Assembly: GCF_014648655.1 (NCBI RefSeq)
Contig: NZ_BMRN01000034.1
Location: forward strand, 1-64,000
Direction: 5' to 3'
Source of the DNA: Streptomyces atratus
GTDB lineage: Bacteria; Actinomycetota; Actinomycetes; Streptomycetales; Streptomycetaceae
Length of the DNA: 64,000 nt
Of the stretch, positions 8,201-17,013 are shown piece after piece (position 1 is the stretch's first letter; each line of letters starts with the position of its first letter). Under the pieces are notes generated by a model. It saw nothing but the letters and a program-made list of their open reading frames with translations, was not told where the DNA came from and did not search any database. The position numbers and the translations under genes were made by a program.

Positions 8201-8752
8201 TCAGACCAGGTCCTTGATCAGCAGCTCGAACGTGAGATCGTCGCGCTGCGGGATGCCGAAGCGATCGTCGCCGTACGGGAACGGGCTGAGCTTTCCCGTA
8301 CGGCGGTAGCCGCGGCGCTCGTACCAGGCGATCAGCTCCTCGCGCACCGAGATCACGGTCATGTGCATCTCGGTCACCCCCCAGCTCTTGCGGACGGTGC
8401 GCTCGGCCTCGGCGATGATCACCTTGCCGAGACCGGCTCCCTGCAGCTCGGGACGGACCGCGAACATCCCGAAGTAGGCGGCGTCACCGCGGTGTTCGAG
8501 CTGGCAGCAGGCGATGAGCGCACCGTCGCGCTCCACCACGAGCAGTCGGCTGCCGGGCGCTTCGACGACCTCGCGGACGCCGTCCGGGTCGGTCCGCTGC
8601 CCCTGCAGGATGTCCGCCTCGGTGGTCCATCCGGCCCGGCTGGAGTCCCCGCGGTACGCCGACTCGATCAGCGTCACGAGTGCGGGCACATCGGCGTCGG
8701 CCGCGTCGCGGAAGGTCAGCTGTCCCGAGTCCTCGGCAGGGGCTATGTCCAT
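8201..8752 (-). CDS. GNAT family N-acetyltransferase
   Basis: A 183-residue single-domain acetyltransferase. The acetyl-CoA binding motif A is seen in FAVRPELQGAGLGKVIIAEA, and motif B in WYERRGYRRTG. Substrate is not predictable. The frame is open upstream; ATG 8750-8752 was chosen because GGAGAG lies eight bases upstream and family homology begins after LTFRDA. It is convergent with the GDPD gene (12 bases apart) and divergent from the VOC gene, whose start is 78 bases away. Confidence 0.88.
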   Translation of the reverse strand: MDIAPAEDSGQLTFRDAADADVPALVTLIESAYRGDSSRAGWTTEADILQGQRTDPDGVREVVEAPGSRLLVVERDGALIACCQLEHRGDAAYFGMFAVRPELQGAGLGKVIIAEAERTVRKSWGVTEMHMTVISVREELIAWYERRGYRRTGKLSPFPYGDDRFGIPQRDDLTFELLIKDLV

Positions 8753-8830
8753 GGTGGTGGCTCTCCGTTTCTCTGCTGTGGCCGTGCCGGAGCAGCGTAA
8801 CCCGCGTGTTCCGGACCTAGAGTTTGGCGC

Positions 8831-9217
8831 ATGGTTCATGTGCTGAGCAGCCGGATCCTGTTGCGTCCGGCCGATCCCGAGCGGTCACGGATCTTCTACG
8901 GCCAGACCCTCGGCCTGCCCGTCTACCGGGAGTTCGGCACCGGCCCCGAGCGGGGGACGGTCTATTTCCTCGGCGGCGGCTTCCTGGAGGTCTCCGGGCG
9001 CGCCACCGCACCCCCGGCGCCCGGCCTCGAACTGTGGCTGCAGGTCGCGGACGTCCGGGCAGCTCACGAAGAGGTGTCGGCCCGTGGCGTCGAGGTGCTG
9101 CGGCCGCCGGTGCGCGAGCCGTGGGGGCTCGTCGAGATGTGGATCCGCGATCCGGACGGGCACAGGATCGTCGTGGTGGAGGTACCGGAGGACCATCCAC
9201 TGCGCTACCGCCCGTAG
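8831..9217 (+). CDS. VOC family (glyoxalase-like) protein
   Basis: A 128-residue protein of the vicinal oxygen chelate fold. The two beta-alpha-beta modules are visible: the first opens with SSRILLRPADPERSRIFYG, the second ends WIRDPDGHRIVVVE with the usual metal-ligand region. Members include glyoxalases, dioxygenases and drug-binding proteins, and no specific activity can be assigned. It overlaps only the edge of the decayed aminotransferase fragment on the other strand. Confidence 0.82.
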   Translation: MVHVLSSRILLRPADPERSRIFYGQTLGLPVYREFGTGPERGTVYFLGGGFLEVSGRATAPPAPGLELWLQVADVRAAHEEVSARGVEVLRPPVREPWGLVEMWIRDPDGHRIVVVEVPEDHPLRYRP

Positions 9218-9525
9218 AAGTGCCGGTGCGCAGTCCGTGCGCGGCGCGTCTTCTCTCCGCGCAGTCTTGGGCAGGGTGCCGATGACGGCGGCGGGCGGCA
9301 GTTGAGCGACGAGGGAGCCGGTGCGGCGTCGTGGTGCGGGGACAGTTCCGCGCAGGCGGTGTCCGCCACGGCGTACAGGCCCTGTTCGGCCAGTACGGCG
9401 GCCCAGGCACGGCGGGTGTGCTCGTCCACGCTGCGTCCGGTGGGGTTGCGGACGGAGGGCTGCGGAAGGGCGAGGCGTGTGCGGATGCGGCCGGCCGGCC
9501 GTGCCGGTGCGGCATTGCCGCCATG
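9215..9525 (-). pseudogene. MocR-type PLP aminotransferase remnant
   Basis: On the minus strand about 9437-9495 encodes LALPQPSVRNPTGRSVDEH, the strand around the cofactor-binding Asn (NPTG) of fold-type I aminotransferases in MocR/GntR regulators. It continues AVADTACAEL (equivalent to the usual VVEDTAYAEL). A frameshift follows, and the next frame reads LVAQLPPAAVIGTLPKTA, matching the segment before the PLP lysine. The N-terminal wHTH and most of the domain are missing. This is a gene relic between the VOC and DUF5134 genes; family assignment rests on these motifs only. Confidence 0.6.
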
Positions 9526-9758
9526 GGCGGTGCCCGCAGGCAGCAGGAACGGCTCCCCGCCGAGCGCGCCATCACCGACCGGTCACGCACCTTCAAGTCC
9601 TTCACGATCGGCTGACCAAGCCGGCGGGAGCACACGGCGCGGCAGTAAACACCCCCTCCGCGCGCTCCCCGTGTACCTCAGTGCGCCGCGTACGACGGTC
9701 CGGGCCCGGGCATCGACTAGGAGGGACCGACGTCGTACGTCCAGGGGGGAGGGGCGCA

Positions 9759-10349
9759 GTGCACGGACCGGCGATGTCCGGCTGGCTGCTGATGGCGTTG
9801 TGCGGAGTGACGGGCGCGTACTGCCTGCTGCGCACGCGCAGAGAGACCGGGGAGGGGCGCAGGACGGCGCGCGCGGAGGCGTTGATGGGCTTCGGCATGG
9901 CCGCAATGGCCGTGCCGGCCGCCGTCGTGTCACCACCTGCGTGGGGGTGGGCAGTGTACGCGGTGCTGTTCGGCGCGGCCTCGTTGCGCGCGCTGTGGTT
10001 CTCCCGGCGCAGCACGCACCATCTGCACCATCTGGTCGGGTCGTCGGCGATGGTCTACATGGCGCTGACGATGGCACCGAGCGGTGGAGGGGCGCACCGC
10101 GAGCACGGTGGACACACGGGCCATGATGTCGCGGTGACGGCCGGGGGCATACCTCTGCTGACCGGACTGCTGCTGGCTTACTACGCGGTGTATGTGCTGC
10201 GTTCGGGAGCCCGGTTGATACCGGTGGCCAGTGCGGCGGGGAGCGCTGGTGGGCCGGTCGGGGGTGGCCCGGGCGCATGGCCCGAGCTGGCTCTCGCCTG
10301 TCGGCTGACGATGGGGATAGCCATGTTCGCCATGCTGCTCACTCTGTGA
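9759..10349 (+). CDS. DUF5134 membrane protein
   Basis: A 196-residue polytopic membrane protein of the actinobacterial DUF5134 family, with about five hydrophobic segments (after MSGWLLMALCGVTGAYCLL, AMAAMAVPAAVV, WAVYAVLFGAASL, then two near the C-terminus). It carries two histidine groups, RSTHHLHHL in a loop and EHGGHTGHD, which could bind a metal; this is inference. GTG 9759 has GGAGGGG upstream; an ATG at 9774 is an alternative. It is followed 86 bases later by the M56 peptidase gene, a pairing that suggests a shared envelope role. Confidence 0.78.
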   Translation: MHGPAMSGWLLMALCGVTGAYCLLRTRRETGEGRRTARAEALMGFGMAAMAVPAAVVSPPAWGWAVYAVLFGAASLRALWFSRRSTHHLHHLVGSSAMVYMALTMAPSGGGAHREHGGHTGHDVAVTAGGIPLLTGLLLAYYAVYVLRSGARLIPVASAAGSAGGPVGGGPGAWPELALACRLTMGIAMFAMLLTL

Positions 10350-10435
10350 GACAGAAGGCAGGCCAAACCGTGGTGTGCATCACTTGCCGTGCACAGCCAT
10401 ACCCGTGGCTACCGCACCGCTCATAGGCTGACGCC

Positions 10436-11371
10436 ATGTTGGTCTCCCTCGCGCTGCTGCTGCTCGGTGCACTGGCCGCCGTCGTGACCCCACGTCTGAT
10501 GGCGCGGGCGGATTGGCCGGAGCGTGAGCCCGTCGTTGCGCTGTGGGTCTGGCAGTGCGTGGTGGCCGCGGTACTGCTCTCCTTCGCGCTCTCCATGACG
10601 TTCAGTGCGGCTGCGGCCTGGCAGGCGGTGCGCGGACATGTGTTCGCACCGGCGCCGCGTGCCGTGGTGGAGGCGTATGCGCTGGGCGGGCACGGGCGGT
10701 GGTCTGCGGCCATGGCCGTGCTGCTGGCGCTCGGAGGGGTGTGGACCGCGGCGATGCTGACCCGGGAGATCCACCGAGCCCAGGTGCGTCGCAGGCGACG
10801 GCGCACCGAATTGCTGGTGCGTTCCCCGCTGATGCCCGGCGAGGAGCCCGGCAGCGGTCGGCTCGTCGTGCTGGAGGGAGAGCGTCCGGATGTCTGGTGG
10901 CTGCCGGGGGCCGCGCCTCAACTGGTCATCACCACGGCGGCACTTGGTCGCCTGAAAGGCCGTCAGCTGGATGCGGTGCTGGCCCATGAGCAGGGACACG
11001 CGAGGGCCCGGCACGACTGGCTGCTGCACTGTTCCGGCGCACTCGCGATCGGGTTCCCGCAGGTGCCGGTGTTCGCGGCCTTCCGCGACGAGATGCACCG
11101 GCTGGTCGAACTGGCCGCGGACGATGTGGCGTCCAGGCGCTTCGGACGGCTGACGATCGCTCTGGCCCTGGTGGAACTCAACGAGGACCGTGGCGTGTTC
11201 GGCCCGTGCCCGGCGCCGGACGCTCAGCTGCCGCTGCGGGTGAACCGGCTGCTGACCCCGGTGGAGCGGCTCACGGCGGGCCGTCGGCTCCGGCTGACCG
11301 CGGCGGCCGCTCTGGTGCCGGTGGTTCCGCTCATGGTGGCATTCATTCCGGGACTCAGCGCACTGGGATAG
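10436..11371 (+). CDS. M56 family (BlaR1/MecR1-like) membrane metallopeptidase
   Basis: A 311-residue integral membrane zinc peptidase. Transmembrane segments lie near residues 1-20, 38-60 and 90-108 and at the C-terminus. The zinc motif HEQGH is at 184-188 within DAVLAHEQGHARARHDWLL, with a likely third ligand in ELAADD near 225. It lacks the C-terminal sensor domain of BlaR1, as is usual in Streptomyces homologues, and no BlaI-type repressor is adjacent. A TAGGCT hexamer six bases before the ATG and the absence of a ribosome site suggest a leaderless transcript, but no good -35 is visible. Confidence 0.85.
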   Translation: MLVSLALLLLGALAAVVTPRLMARADWPEREPVVALWVWQCVVAAVLLSFALSMTFSAAAAWQAVRGHVFAPAPRAVVEAYALGGHGRWSAAMAVLLALGGVWTAAMLTREIHRAQVRRRRRRTELLVRSPLMPGEEPGSGRLVVLEGERPDVWWLPGAAPQLVITTAALGRLKGRQLDAVLAHEQGHARARHDWLLHCSGALAIGFPQVPVFAAFRDEMHRLVELAADDVASRRFGRLTIALALVELNEDRGVFGPCPAPDAQLPLRVNRLLTPVERLTAGRRLRLTAAAALVPVVPLMVAFIPGLSALG

Positions 11372-11404
11372 CCGGGTGTGCGGACCGTCCGCGAAGATCG
11401 CCTC

Positions 11405-12103
11405 ATGCCCTCCCCGCCGCTCGCCCCACCGGCCCGCACCCGTTCCGGCGTCACACCTTTCGGCACAGCCGTGGTCTGCGCGTCTGCTGCCCTGGTCCTG
11501 CTGATCCTGGTCGCCGTGCGCTGGTCGCCGCTCATGACACTGGACCGTACGGTCGCGGACGCCCTGCACCGAAGGGCGGTCACCGAACCCGGACTCGTCC
11601 ACGCGAACCGGATCCTGACCGACTGGGTGTGGGATCCATGGACCATGCGCGCCCTGATCGCGGTGGCCGTGGTGGTGCTGTGGTGGCGCGGGGCGCGGGC
11701 GCTCGCGGTGTGGGTGGCAGCGACGAGCGCACTGGCGACTCTCCTGCAGCAGGGACTGAAGTCCGCGGTCGGCCGGGAGCGGCCGCACTGGCCGGACCCG
11801 GTGGATTCCGCCCACTACGCGGCGTTCCCCTCCGGTCACGCCATGACGGTGACGGTGACCTGCGGTCTGCTGCTCTGGCTGCTGCGACGGCACGGTACGG
11901 AACCCCGGATGTGGCGGACGGCGCTGGTGGTGGCATGGGTGTCGGTGGTCGGGGTGGGCGTCACCCGGCTCTACCTGGGGGTGCACTGGATGAGCGATGT
12001 CCTGGGCGGCTGGCTGCTGGGGGCGGCCCTGGTCGGGTTCTCCGTCGCCGGGTTCGCCAGGTACGAGGGGCGCAGCAGGCGGGCCTTGCCGCGGCGCTCC
12101 TGA
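11405..12103 (+). CDS. PAP2 family phosphatase
   Basis: A 232-residue membrane phosphatase of the type 2 phosphatidic acid phosphatase family. The three signature motifs are present: KSAVGRERP, PSGH and TRLYLGVHWMSD (His nucleophile and Asp). Hydrophobic segments surround them. Likely substrates are lipid phosphates such as phosphatidic acid or undecaprenyl pyrophosphate. The ATG at 11405 is preferred to an upstream GTG because the extra residues show no homology. It is followed by the HAD gene 19 bases later, probably in one transcript. Confidence 0.88.
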   Translation: MPSPPLAPPARTRSGVTPFGTAVVCASAALVLLILVAVRWSPLMTLDRTVADALHRRAVTEPGLVHANRILTDWVWDPWTMRALIAVAVVVLWWRGARALAVWVAATSALATLLQQGLKSAVGRERPHWPDPVDSAHYAAFPSGHAMTVTVTCGLLLWLLRRHGTEPRMWRTALVVAWVSVVGVGVTRLYLGVHWMSDVLGGWLLGAALVGFSVAGFARYEGRSRRALPRRS

Positions 12104-12122
12104 ACCGGGAAGGATCGCGTCC

Positions 12123-12824
12123 ATGCAGATCAAGGGTGTGCTCTTCGACTTCTCCGGGACCCTCTTCCGTATCGAATCGGTCCGGTCCTGGTTGCGTGCG
12201 GTCCTCGCCGAGCGGGAGGTGACGGTGGCAGCGGCCGACTTCGAGCGGTACGCGCGGGCGCTCGAGGCCGCCGGGGCGTTGCCGGGCGGCCCGCCTCCCC
12301 AGCACGTTCCTGCCCGCCTCGCCTCCGTGTGGGCCACCCGCGACGAGAGCGCGGAACTCCACCGGGAGGCGTACACGGGACTGGCCCGCCAGGTGGCCCT
12401 GCCGGATCCGGGGCTGTACGACGCGCTGTACGAGCGACACAGATCACCTGCCGCCTGGCAGCCCTATCCGGACGCGGCGGAAGTGCTCGGTGCGCTGCGC
12501 GAGAGCGGCACCCGTATCGGTGTGGTCAGCAACATCGGCTGGGACCTGCGGCCGGTCTTCCGGGCACACGGCCTGGACGCCCTGATCGACGCCTACGTTC
12601 TGTCGTACGAGCACGGCGTCCAGAAGCCGGACACACGGATCTTCCACACGGCCTGCACACTCATAGGGCAGGATCCGACGGATGTGGTGATGGTCGGCGA
12701 CGAGCGGCGCGCGGACGGCGGGGCGGCGGCACTGGGCTGTGACGTGCGCTTTGTGCAGCATCTTCCGGTGGAGGAGCGGCCCGATGGGCTGCGGATGCTG
12801 GGACTGGCGCCGGGGGTTGCCTGA
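12123..12824 (+). CDS. HAD family hydrolase
   Basis: A 233-residue haloacid dehalogenase-like hydrolase. Motif I is LFDFSGTL, with a Ser after the second position where DFDGT is usual; motif II is VVSNIGWD; motif III is the Lys in VQKPDTRIF; motif IV is VMVGDERRAD. The C1 cap lies between motifs I and II. It is probably a phosphatase on a small metabolite, but the substrate is unknown. GGAAGGA upstream supports ATG 12123. It follows the PAP2 gene closely. Confidence 0.88.
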   Translation: MQIKGVLFDFSGTLFRIESVRSWLRAVLAEREVTVAAADFERYARALEAAGALPGGPPPQHVPARLASVWATRDESAELHREAYTGLARQVALPDPGLYDALYERHRSPAAWQPYPDAAEVLGALRESGTRIGVVSNIGWDLRPVFRAHGLDALIDAYVLSYEHGVQKPDTRIFHTACTLIGQDPTDVVMVGDERRADGGAAALGCDVRFVQHLPVEERPDGLRMLGLAPGVA

Positions 12825-12893
12825 GAGACATGTGAGAGATGTCCCTGACGCCCAATGGGTCGGATTGTCACATCGGGGCCTTAGCCTGTATGC

Positions 12894-13073
12894 ATGTCCC
12901 GTTCTCCGTACTCCTCCGATTCCGTGCGTACCGCCGCCGTGGTGAACAAAGAGATTCGTGACCTGTGGCAGCGCTCCGGTGGCTGCCTGTCCCCGGAGGA
13001 CGAGGAGCAGTACCAGCGGCTGCTCGTGGAGTGGGCCGCGGCGACCGGCGGGAGCGCCAGGACGGCCGCCTGA
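12894..13073 (+). CDS. Small conserved Streptomyces protein, 59 residues
   Basis: A 59-residue acidic protein starting MSRSPYSSDSVRTAAVVN and containing IRDLWQRSGG and DEEQYQRLLVEWAAA. It is predicted helical and soluble. I recognise it only as a type of small conserved hypothetical found in Streptomyces, with no described function. There is no ribosome site; TAGCCT lies six bases upstream of ATG, suggesting a leaderless mRNA. A perfect terminator hairpin follows 18 bases after the stop, which supports it as a real unit. Confidence 0.7.
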   Translation: MSRSPYSSDSVRTAAVVNKEIRDLWQRSGGCLSPEDEEQYQRLLVEWAAATGGSARTAA

Positions 13074-13090
13074 AGCAGGCATCGATTGCG

Positions 13091-13127
13091 GCGTCCCGCC
13101 GGGCGGGGGATCCGCCCGGCGGGACGC
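13091..13127. terminator. Perfect 16-bp stem terminator
   Basis: GCGTCCCGCCGGGCGG and its exact reverse complement flank a GGGAT loop. It separates the small rightward gene (12894-13073) from the leftward LVIVD gene ending at 13180 and probably serves both. Confidence 0.85.
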
Positions 13128-13179
13128 GCGGTGCACGGTGGAGCAGGATGGTGTCGGCCGATCGGATGAACCGGCCGGA

Positions 13180-14670
13180 TCAGCGGTCGAAGTAGTCCGG
13201 CTGCGTCTGAACATTGAGCTCGTCCAGCCGCACCCGCTTCGCCGCGTCGGTCCGCCGGTCGTCGAGCTTCAGGACGTCGAAGCCCTTGGCGATGTCGTTG
13301 GAGTAGATGTAGCCGTTGTAGTAGTACGCCGACCAGGGGCCGGCCGTGGTGACCGCGTCCGTGCTGACGGGGCCGCGCTCGAAGTAGCCGATCTCCTTCG
13401 GCTTCGAGGAGTCGGTGAAGTCCCACACCGAGACTCCGCCCTGGTACCAGGCCTGAACCATCAGGTCGCGGCCCTTGACCGGGATGATCGAACCGTTGTG
13501 GGCGACACAGACCTCCGTGTCGGCCTGCGGACGGTCGATCTTGAAGTAGCTGCGGAAGACCAGCTTGCGGTGGTCTCCCCTGCCGACGATGTCGTAGATG
13601 CCGTCGGCGCCGCGCTTCGGGCCGATCTCCTCGTTGCAGGTGGCTGCGCCACCACCGCCGAGTTCATCGGTGAAGACGACCTTGTCGGCCTTCTGGTTGA
13701 ACGTCGCGGAGTGCCAGAACGCGAAGTTCACGTTGTCCTGCACCCGGTCGATGATCCTCGGGTTCTCCGGGTCCTTGATGGAGAACAGCAGACCGTCGCC
13801 CATGCAGGCACCGGCAGCCAGGTCCTTCGAGGGAAGCACCGTGATGTCGTGGCAGCCGGTCGTCTTGGAGACGCCCGGGTTGGTCGGGGCGCCCGGGTTG
13901 CCGCCGTCCGGGAAGAGCACCGGGAAGTTCACGACCGCGGCCTTCTCGGGTGCGTTGCGCGGCACCTTGATGACGGAGATCCCGTCGTGCGGCGGCTGGC
14001 AGTCCGGGAACGTGTCGCGCGGCGAGTACGAGGAGACGTACACGTATACGTTCTTGCGTTCGGGGACCAGCGTGTGGGTGTGCGATCCACAGGCGGTCTC
14101 GACAGCGGCGACATACTTCGGGTTGCGCTTGTCGCTGATGTCGAAGACCTTCATGCCCTCCCAGGAGGACTTCTCCGTGGCGGGCTGGGTGGTGCTGGTG
14201 CAGGAGTTGTCGCTGCGCGAGGAGTCGGTGGACAGGAAGAGCAGGTTTCCAGAGACCGAGACGTCGTTCTGCGATCCGGGGCAGAGGACCTGAGCGACCG
14301 TCTTCGGGGACTTCGGATTGCTGATGTCGTAGATCCGGAAGCCGTCGTAGTTTCCTGCGAAGGCGTACTTCCCCTGGAAGGCCAGGTCCGTGTTCAGCCC
14401 CTTGAGTGCGTCCTTCGGGACGTTGGCCAGATGGGTGATGTTGCTGCTGTGGACGATCTCGTCCACGCCGGGTATCTCGCCGCTGCTGATGGCGGCCGTG
14501 GCTTCGGCCTCCTGGGCGGCGGAGACATCGGTACGGGCGGTGGCCGTATCGCCGGGGTCGGGCATCGCGGCCGCGGGTCCGGCCGTCAGCAGCGTGGCCA
14601 GCAGCCCGGCGGCTGCCACGGCCACACCCAGACGTCTGCGCCGCGCCGCGCTCGTGTGCAACGAAATCAC
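13180..14670 (-). CDS. Secreted LVIVD-repeat beta-propeller protein
   Basis: A 496-residue exported protein. Residues 1-35 form a signal peptide (Arg-rich start, hydrophobic core, AAAM cleavage region). The mature part is built of LVIVD-type propeller repeats, visible as FRIYDISNPKSPK, MKVFDISDKRNPK, LLFSIKDPENPR and VWDFTDSSKPKEIG. Cysteines occur in pairs suited to disulfides. GTG at 14668-14670 is preceded by GGGAGGA. It is divergent from the DUF305 lipoprotein gene, a recurrent Streptomyces arrangement, so the two may act together at the cell surface. The biochemical role is unknown. Confidence 0.88.
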   Translation of the reverse strand: MISLHTSAARRRRLGVAVAAAGLLATLLTAGPAAAMPDPGDTATARTDVSAAQEAEATAAISSGEIPGVDEIVHSSNITHLANVPKDALKGLNTDLAFQGKYAFAGNYDGFRIYDISNPKSPKTVAQVLCPGSQNDVSVSGNLLFLSTDSSRSDNSCTSTTQPATEKSSWEGMKVFDISDKRNPKYVAAVETACGSHTHTLVPERKNVYVYVSSYSPRDTFPDCQPPHDGISVIKVPRNAPEKAAVVNFPVLFPDGGNPGAPTNPGVSKTTGCHDITVLPSKDLAAGACMGDGLLFSIKDPENPRIIDRVQDNVNFAFWHSATFNQKADKVVFTDELGGGGAATCNEEIGPKRGADGIYDIVGRGDHRKLVFRSYFKIDRPQADTEVCVAHNGSIIPVKGRDLMVQAWYQGGVSVWDFTDSSKPKEIGYFERGPVSTDAVTTAGPWSAYYYNGYIYSNDIAKGFDVLKLDDRRTDAAKRVRLDELNVQTQPDYFDR

Positions 14671-14849
14671 TGCGTCCTCCCATGCATCCGTACGTAGTTG
14701 AACGGTTCACGGACACCGGCAGTATCGTCCTCCCCACAGGTATCCCAACAGATGGCAACAGAGACGTAATGAAAGTTTCTGATCGCTGTCGCGCGGAAGC
14801 GTGTTAGGACGGTTCGCAACCGCCCCATATGGCAATGGAGGTCCATTTG

Positions 14850-15515
14850 TTGATCCGCCGTCGGACCATGTGTGTACGCAGATCTGTTCTCGCCGTGGCC
14901 GTCATGTCCGCCGTTCTCACCCTGGGCGCATGCGATGAGGGGGACGGTGACAACCGCACGAAGGCGCAGGCGGGCGGGGGGCCTTCGGTTGTGGCGCCCG
15001 GGAAACCGGGAGAGCCCGCGCGGACCCTGTCCGCCGAGGAGGCCGCGAAGGCCGCCGGGGACGACACCCCCAACTCCGCCGACTTCCGATATGTACAGAT
15101 GATGATCCAACACCACGCCCAGGCGCTGGAGTTGACCGGCCTCGTCCCCGCCCGCTCCGAATCCACCGCGATCAAGCGGCTCGCCGAGCGCATCACCGCT
15201 GGCCAGAAGCCGGAGATCGGTGCCATGGAGGGATGGCTCAAACACAATCGCGGAGAGAAGCGCAAGAGCGGCCACGATCACTCGGCGATGCCCGGAATGG
15301 CGACCCCGGCGCAGCTGGATCAGCTGCGGACGGCGGACGGCGCGGCCTTCGACACGCTCTTCCTGAAGTTGATGATCACCCACCATCAGGGAGCGATCAC
15401 GATGGCGACGGAGGTGCTCTCGCAGGGGAACAATGTGCAGGTCGAGGAGATGGCCGGGGACGTCGTCGCCCAGCAGACGGTGGAGATCGACAGAATGCGC
15501 GCGATGTCGTCCTGA
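14850..15515 (+). CDS. DUF305 lipoprotein
   Basis: A 221-residue lipoprotein: a basic N-terminus, hydrophobic core and lipobox LTLGAC. The DUF305 domain has two similar helical halves, each with a His pair (MMIQHHAQAL and LMITHHQGAI) followed by methionines, as expected for a ferritin-like metal-binding fold. A linker contains HDHSAMPGM. Several Met and His residues suggest copper or iron binding; that is inference. The second of two TTG codons (14850) was chosen since GGAGGT lies seven bases upstream. It shares a 179-base divergent promoter region with the LVIVD gene. Confidence 0.85.
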   Translation: MIRRRTMCVRRSVLAVAVMSAVLTLGACDEGDGDNRTKAQAGGGPSVVAPGKPGEPARTLSAEEAAKAAGDDTPNSADFRYVQMMIQHHAQALELTGLVPARSESTAIKRLAERITAGQKPEIGAMEGWLKHNRGEKRKSGHDHSAMPGMATPAQLDQLRTADGAAFDTLFLKLMITHHQGAITMATEVLSQGNNVQVEEMAGDVVAQQTVEIDRMRAMSS

Positions 15516-15592
15516 CCGCACCCCGGGCGCGCCTCTCCCCTGCCCCGCCCACCGGTGCCATGCTGGAGGCATCCTGCGGGAAGAGGTGCGCC

Positions 15593-17011
15593 GTGCTCCG
15601 TGTCGCCGTCGTCGGCTCCGGTCCCAGCGGGGTCTACACCGCCCAGGCTCTGGTCGAGCAGGACCGGGTGCCCGATGTCCACGTCCATGTGCTGGACCGT
15701 CTCCCCTGCCCGTACGGCCTGGTGCGCTACGGCGTCGCCCCCGACCACGAGAAGATCAAATCGCTGCAGAACAGTCTGCGGACCGTCCTGGAGCACGAGC
15801 GGATCACCTTCCTCGGCAATGTCGAGGTGGGCGGCGACGGGATCCCGTCCGAACGGATCGGCGAGCTCTACCAGGCGGTCGTGTACTGCGTCGGGGCGGC
15901 GACCGACCGCGGCCTCGCCATCCCCGGCGAGGACCTGCCCGGCAGTTGCTCCGCGACCGAGTTCGTCTCCTGGTACAGCGCGCACCCCGACGCCGCCGCC
16001 AACAGCTTTGCGCTGCAGGCCCGTTCGGTCGTGGTGATCGGGGTCGGCAATGTGGCGGTGGACGTGGCGCGGATTCTCGCCCGGAGCGCGGAGGAGCTGC
16101 GCCCCACCGACGTACCGCACCGGGCGCTCGGCGCGCTGGCCGGAAGCCGGGTGCGCGAGGTCCACATGGCGGGCAGGCGCGGACCCTCCCAGGCCCGGTT
16201 CACCACCAAGGAGCTGCGGGAGCTGGGCGCGCTGCCGCGGGCGCGGGTGGTGGTGGACAAGGCGGAGCTGGCCCTCGACCCGGCGTACATCGATCCGTCC
16301 CCCCGGTCGGCGCCGGCCCTGTCCTCACCACCGAACGCGCTGCCCCTGACGGCGGCGGCGCGGCGCAATGTCGAGGTGCTGCGCGGATGGGCCGCGGCCG
16401 GCGCCACAGGTGCGGGCGCGGAGGGAGACCCGCTGCGCACGATCCACCTGCGGTTCTTTCTGCGCCCCGTCGAACTGCTGGAGCGGGACGGGCGGGTGGC
16501 CGGGGTGCGGTTCGCCCGTACCGTGCCGGACGGCAGCGGGGGCGTGCGCGACGCCGGTACGTACGAGGACATCGATGCCCAGCTCGTGCTGCGGGCCGTC
16601 GGCTACCGCGGGCTGCCGCTGCCCGGCCTGCCGTTCGACCCGGCACGCGGGACGGTGCCGCATCTGGCGGGGCGGGTGCTGCGGGACGGGGTGCCGTCGC
16701 CCGGGGAGTACGTCGCCGGATGGATCAAGCGGGGGCCGACCGGAGTGATCGGTTCCAACCGGTCGTGCGCGAAGGAGACGGTGACATCGTTGCTCGATGA
16801 CGCCACGCTGCTCGCCGGGCGCCCGTCGGCACCCGATCCCGTGGCCGCGCTGCGGGCGTGGGGGCTGCGCCCGGTGGAGTGGGACGGCTGGCTGTCCATC
16901 GAGCAGGCGGAGGCGGTGCTGGGCCGGTCGCTGGGCCGGGGGCCGGTGAAGATCCCGGACTGGGCGGGGCTGCTGAGCGCCGCGGATGGCGGTGACCGGG
17001 GCGGACCGTGA
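15593..17011 (+). CDS. fprA: FprA-type ferredoxin/flavodoxin NADP+ reductase
   Basis: A 472-residue flavoprotein of the adrenodoxin-reductase family. The FAD-binding GSGPSGVYTAQAL motif is at the N-terminus, followed by CPYGLVRYGVAPDHEKIK, which is diagnostic. The NADP domain has VIGVGNVAVDVARIL and AGRRGPSQARFT. The C-terminal GWIKRGPTGVIGSNR closes the FAD site. It passes electrons between NADPH and ferredoxin, often serving P450s, but no P450 or ferredoxin is adjacent. The GTG 15593 start, with GAGGTG upstream, places the FAD motif immediately after the N-terminus as in homologues. Confidence 0.92.
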   Translation: MLRVAVVGSGPSGVYTAQALVEQDRVPDVHVHVLDRLPCPYGLVRYGVAPDHEKIKSLQNSLRTVLEHERITFLGNVEVGGDGIPSERIGELYQAVVYCVGAATDRGLAIPGEDLPGSCSATEFVSWYSAHPDAAANSFALQARSVVVIGVGNVAVDVARILARSAEELRPTDVPHRALGALAGSRVREVHMAGRRGPSQARFTTKELRELGALPRARVVVDKAELALDPAYIDPSPRSAPALSSPPNALPLTAAARRNVEVLRGWAAAGATGAGAEGDPLRTIHLRFFLRPVELLERDGRVAGVRFARTVPDGSGGVRDAGTYEDIDAQLVLRAVGYRGLPLPGLPFDPARGTVPHLAGRVLRDGVPSPGEYVAGWIKRGPTGVIGSNRSCAKETVTSLLDDATLLAGRPSAPDPVAALRAWGLRPVEWDGWLSIEQAEAVLGRSLGRGPVKIPDWAGLLSAADGGDRGGP

Positions 17012-17013
17012 GG

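Noticed and set aside
10421..12376. 651-codon leftward frame
   Set aside because: Antisense over M56, PAP2 and HAD genes, all with catalytic motifs on the plus strand.
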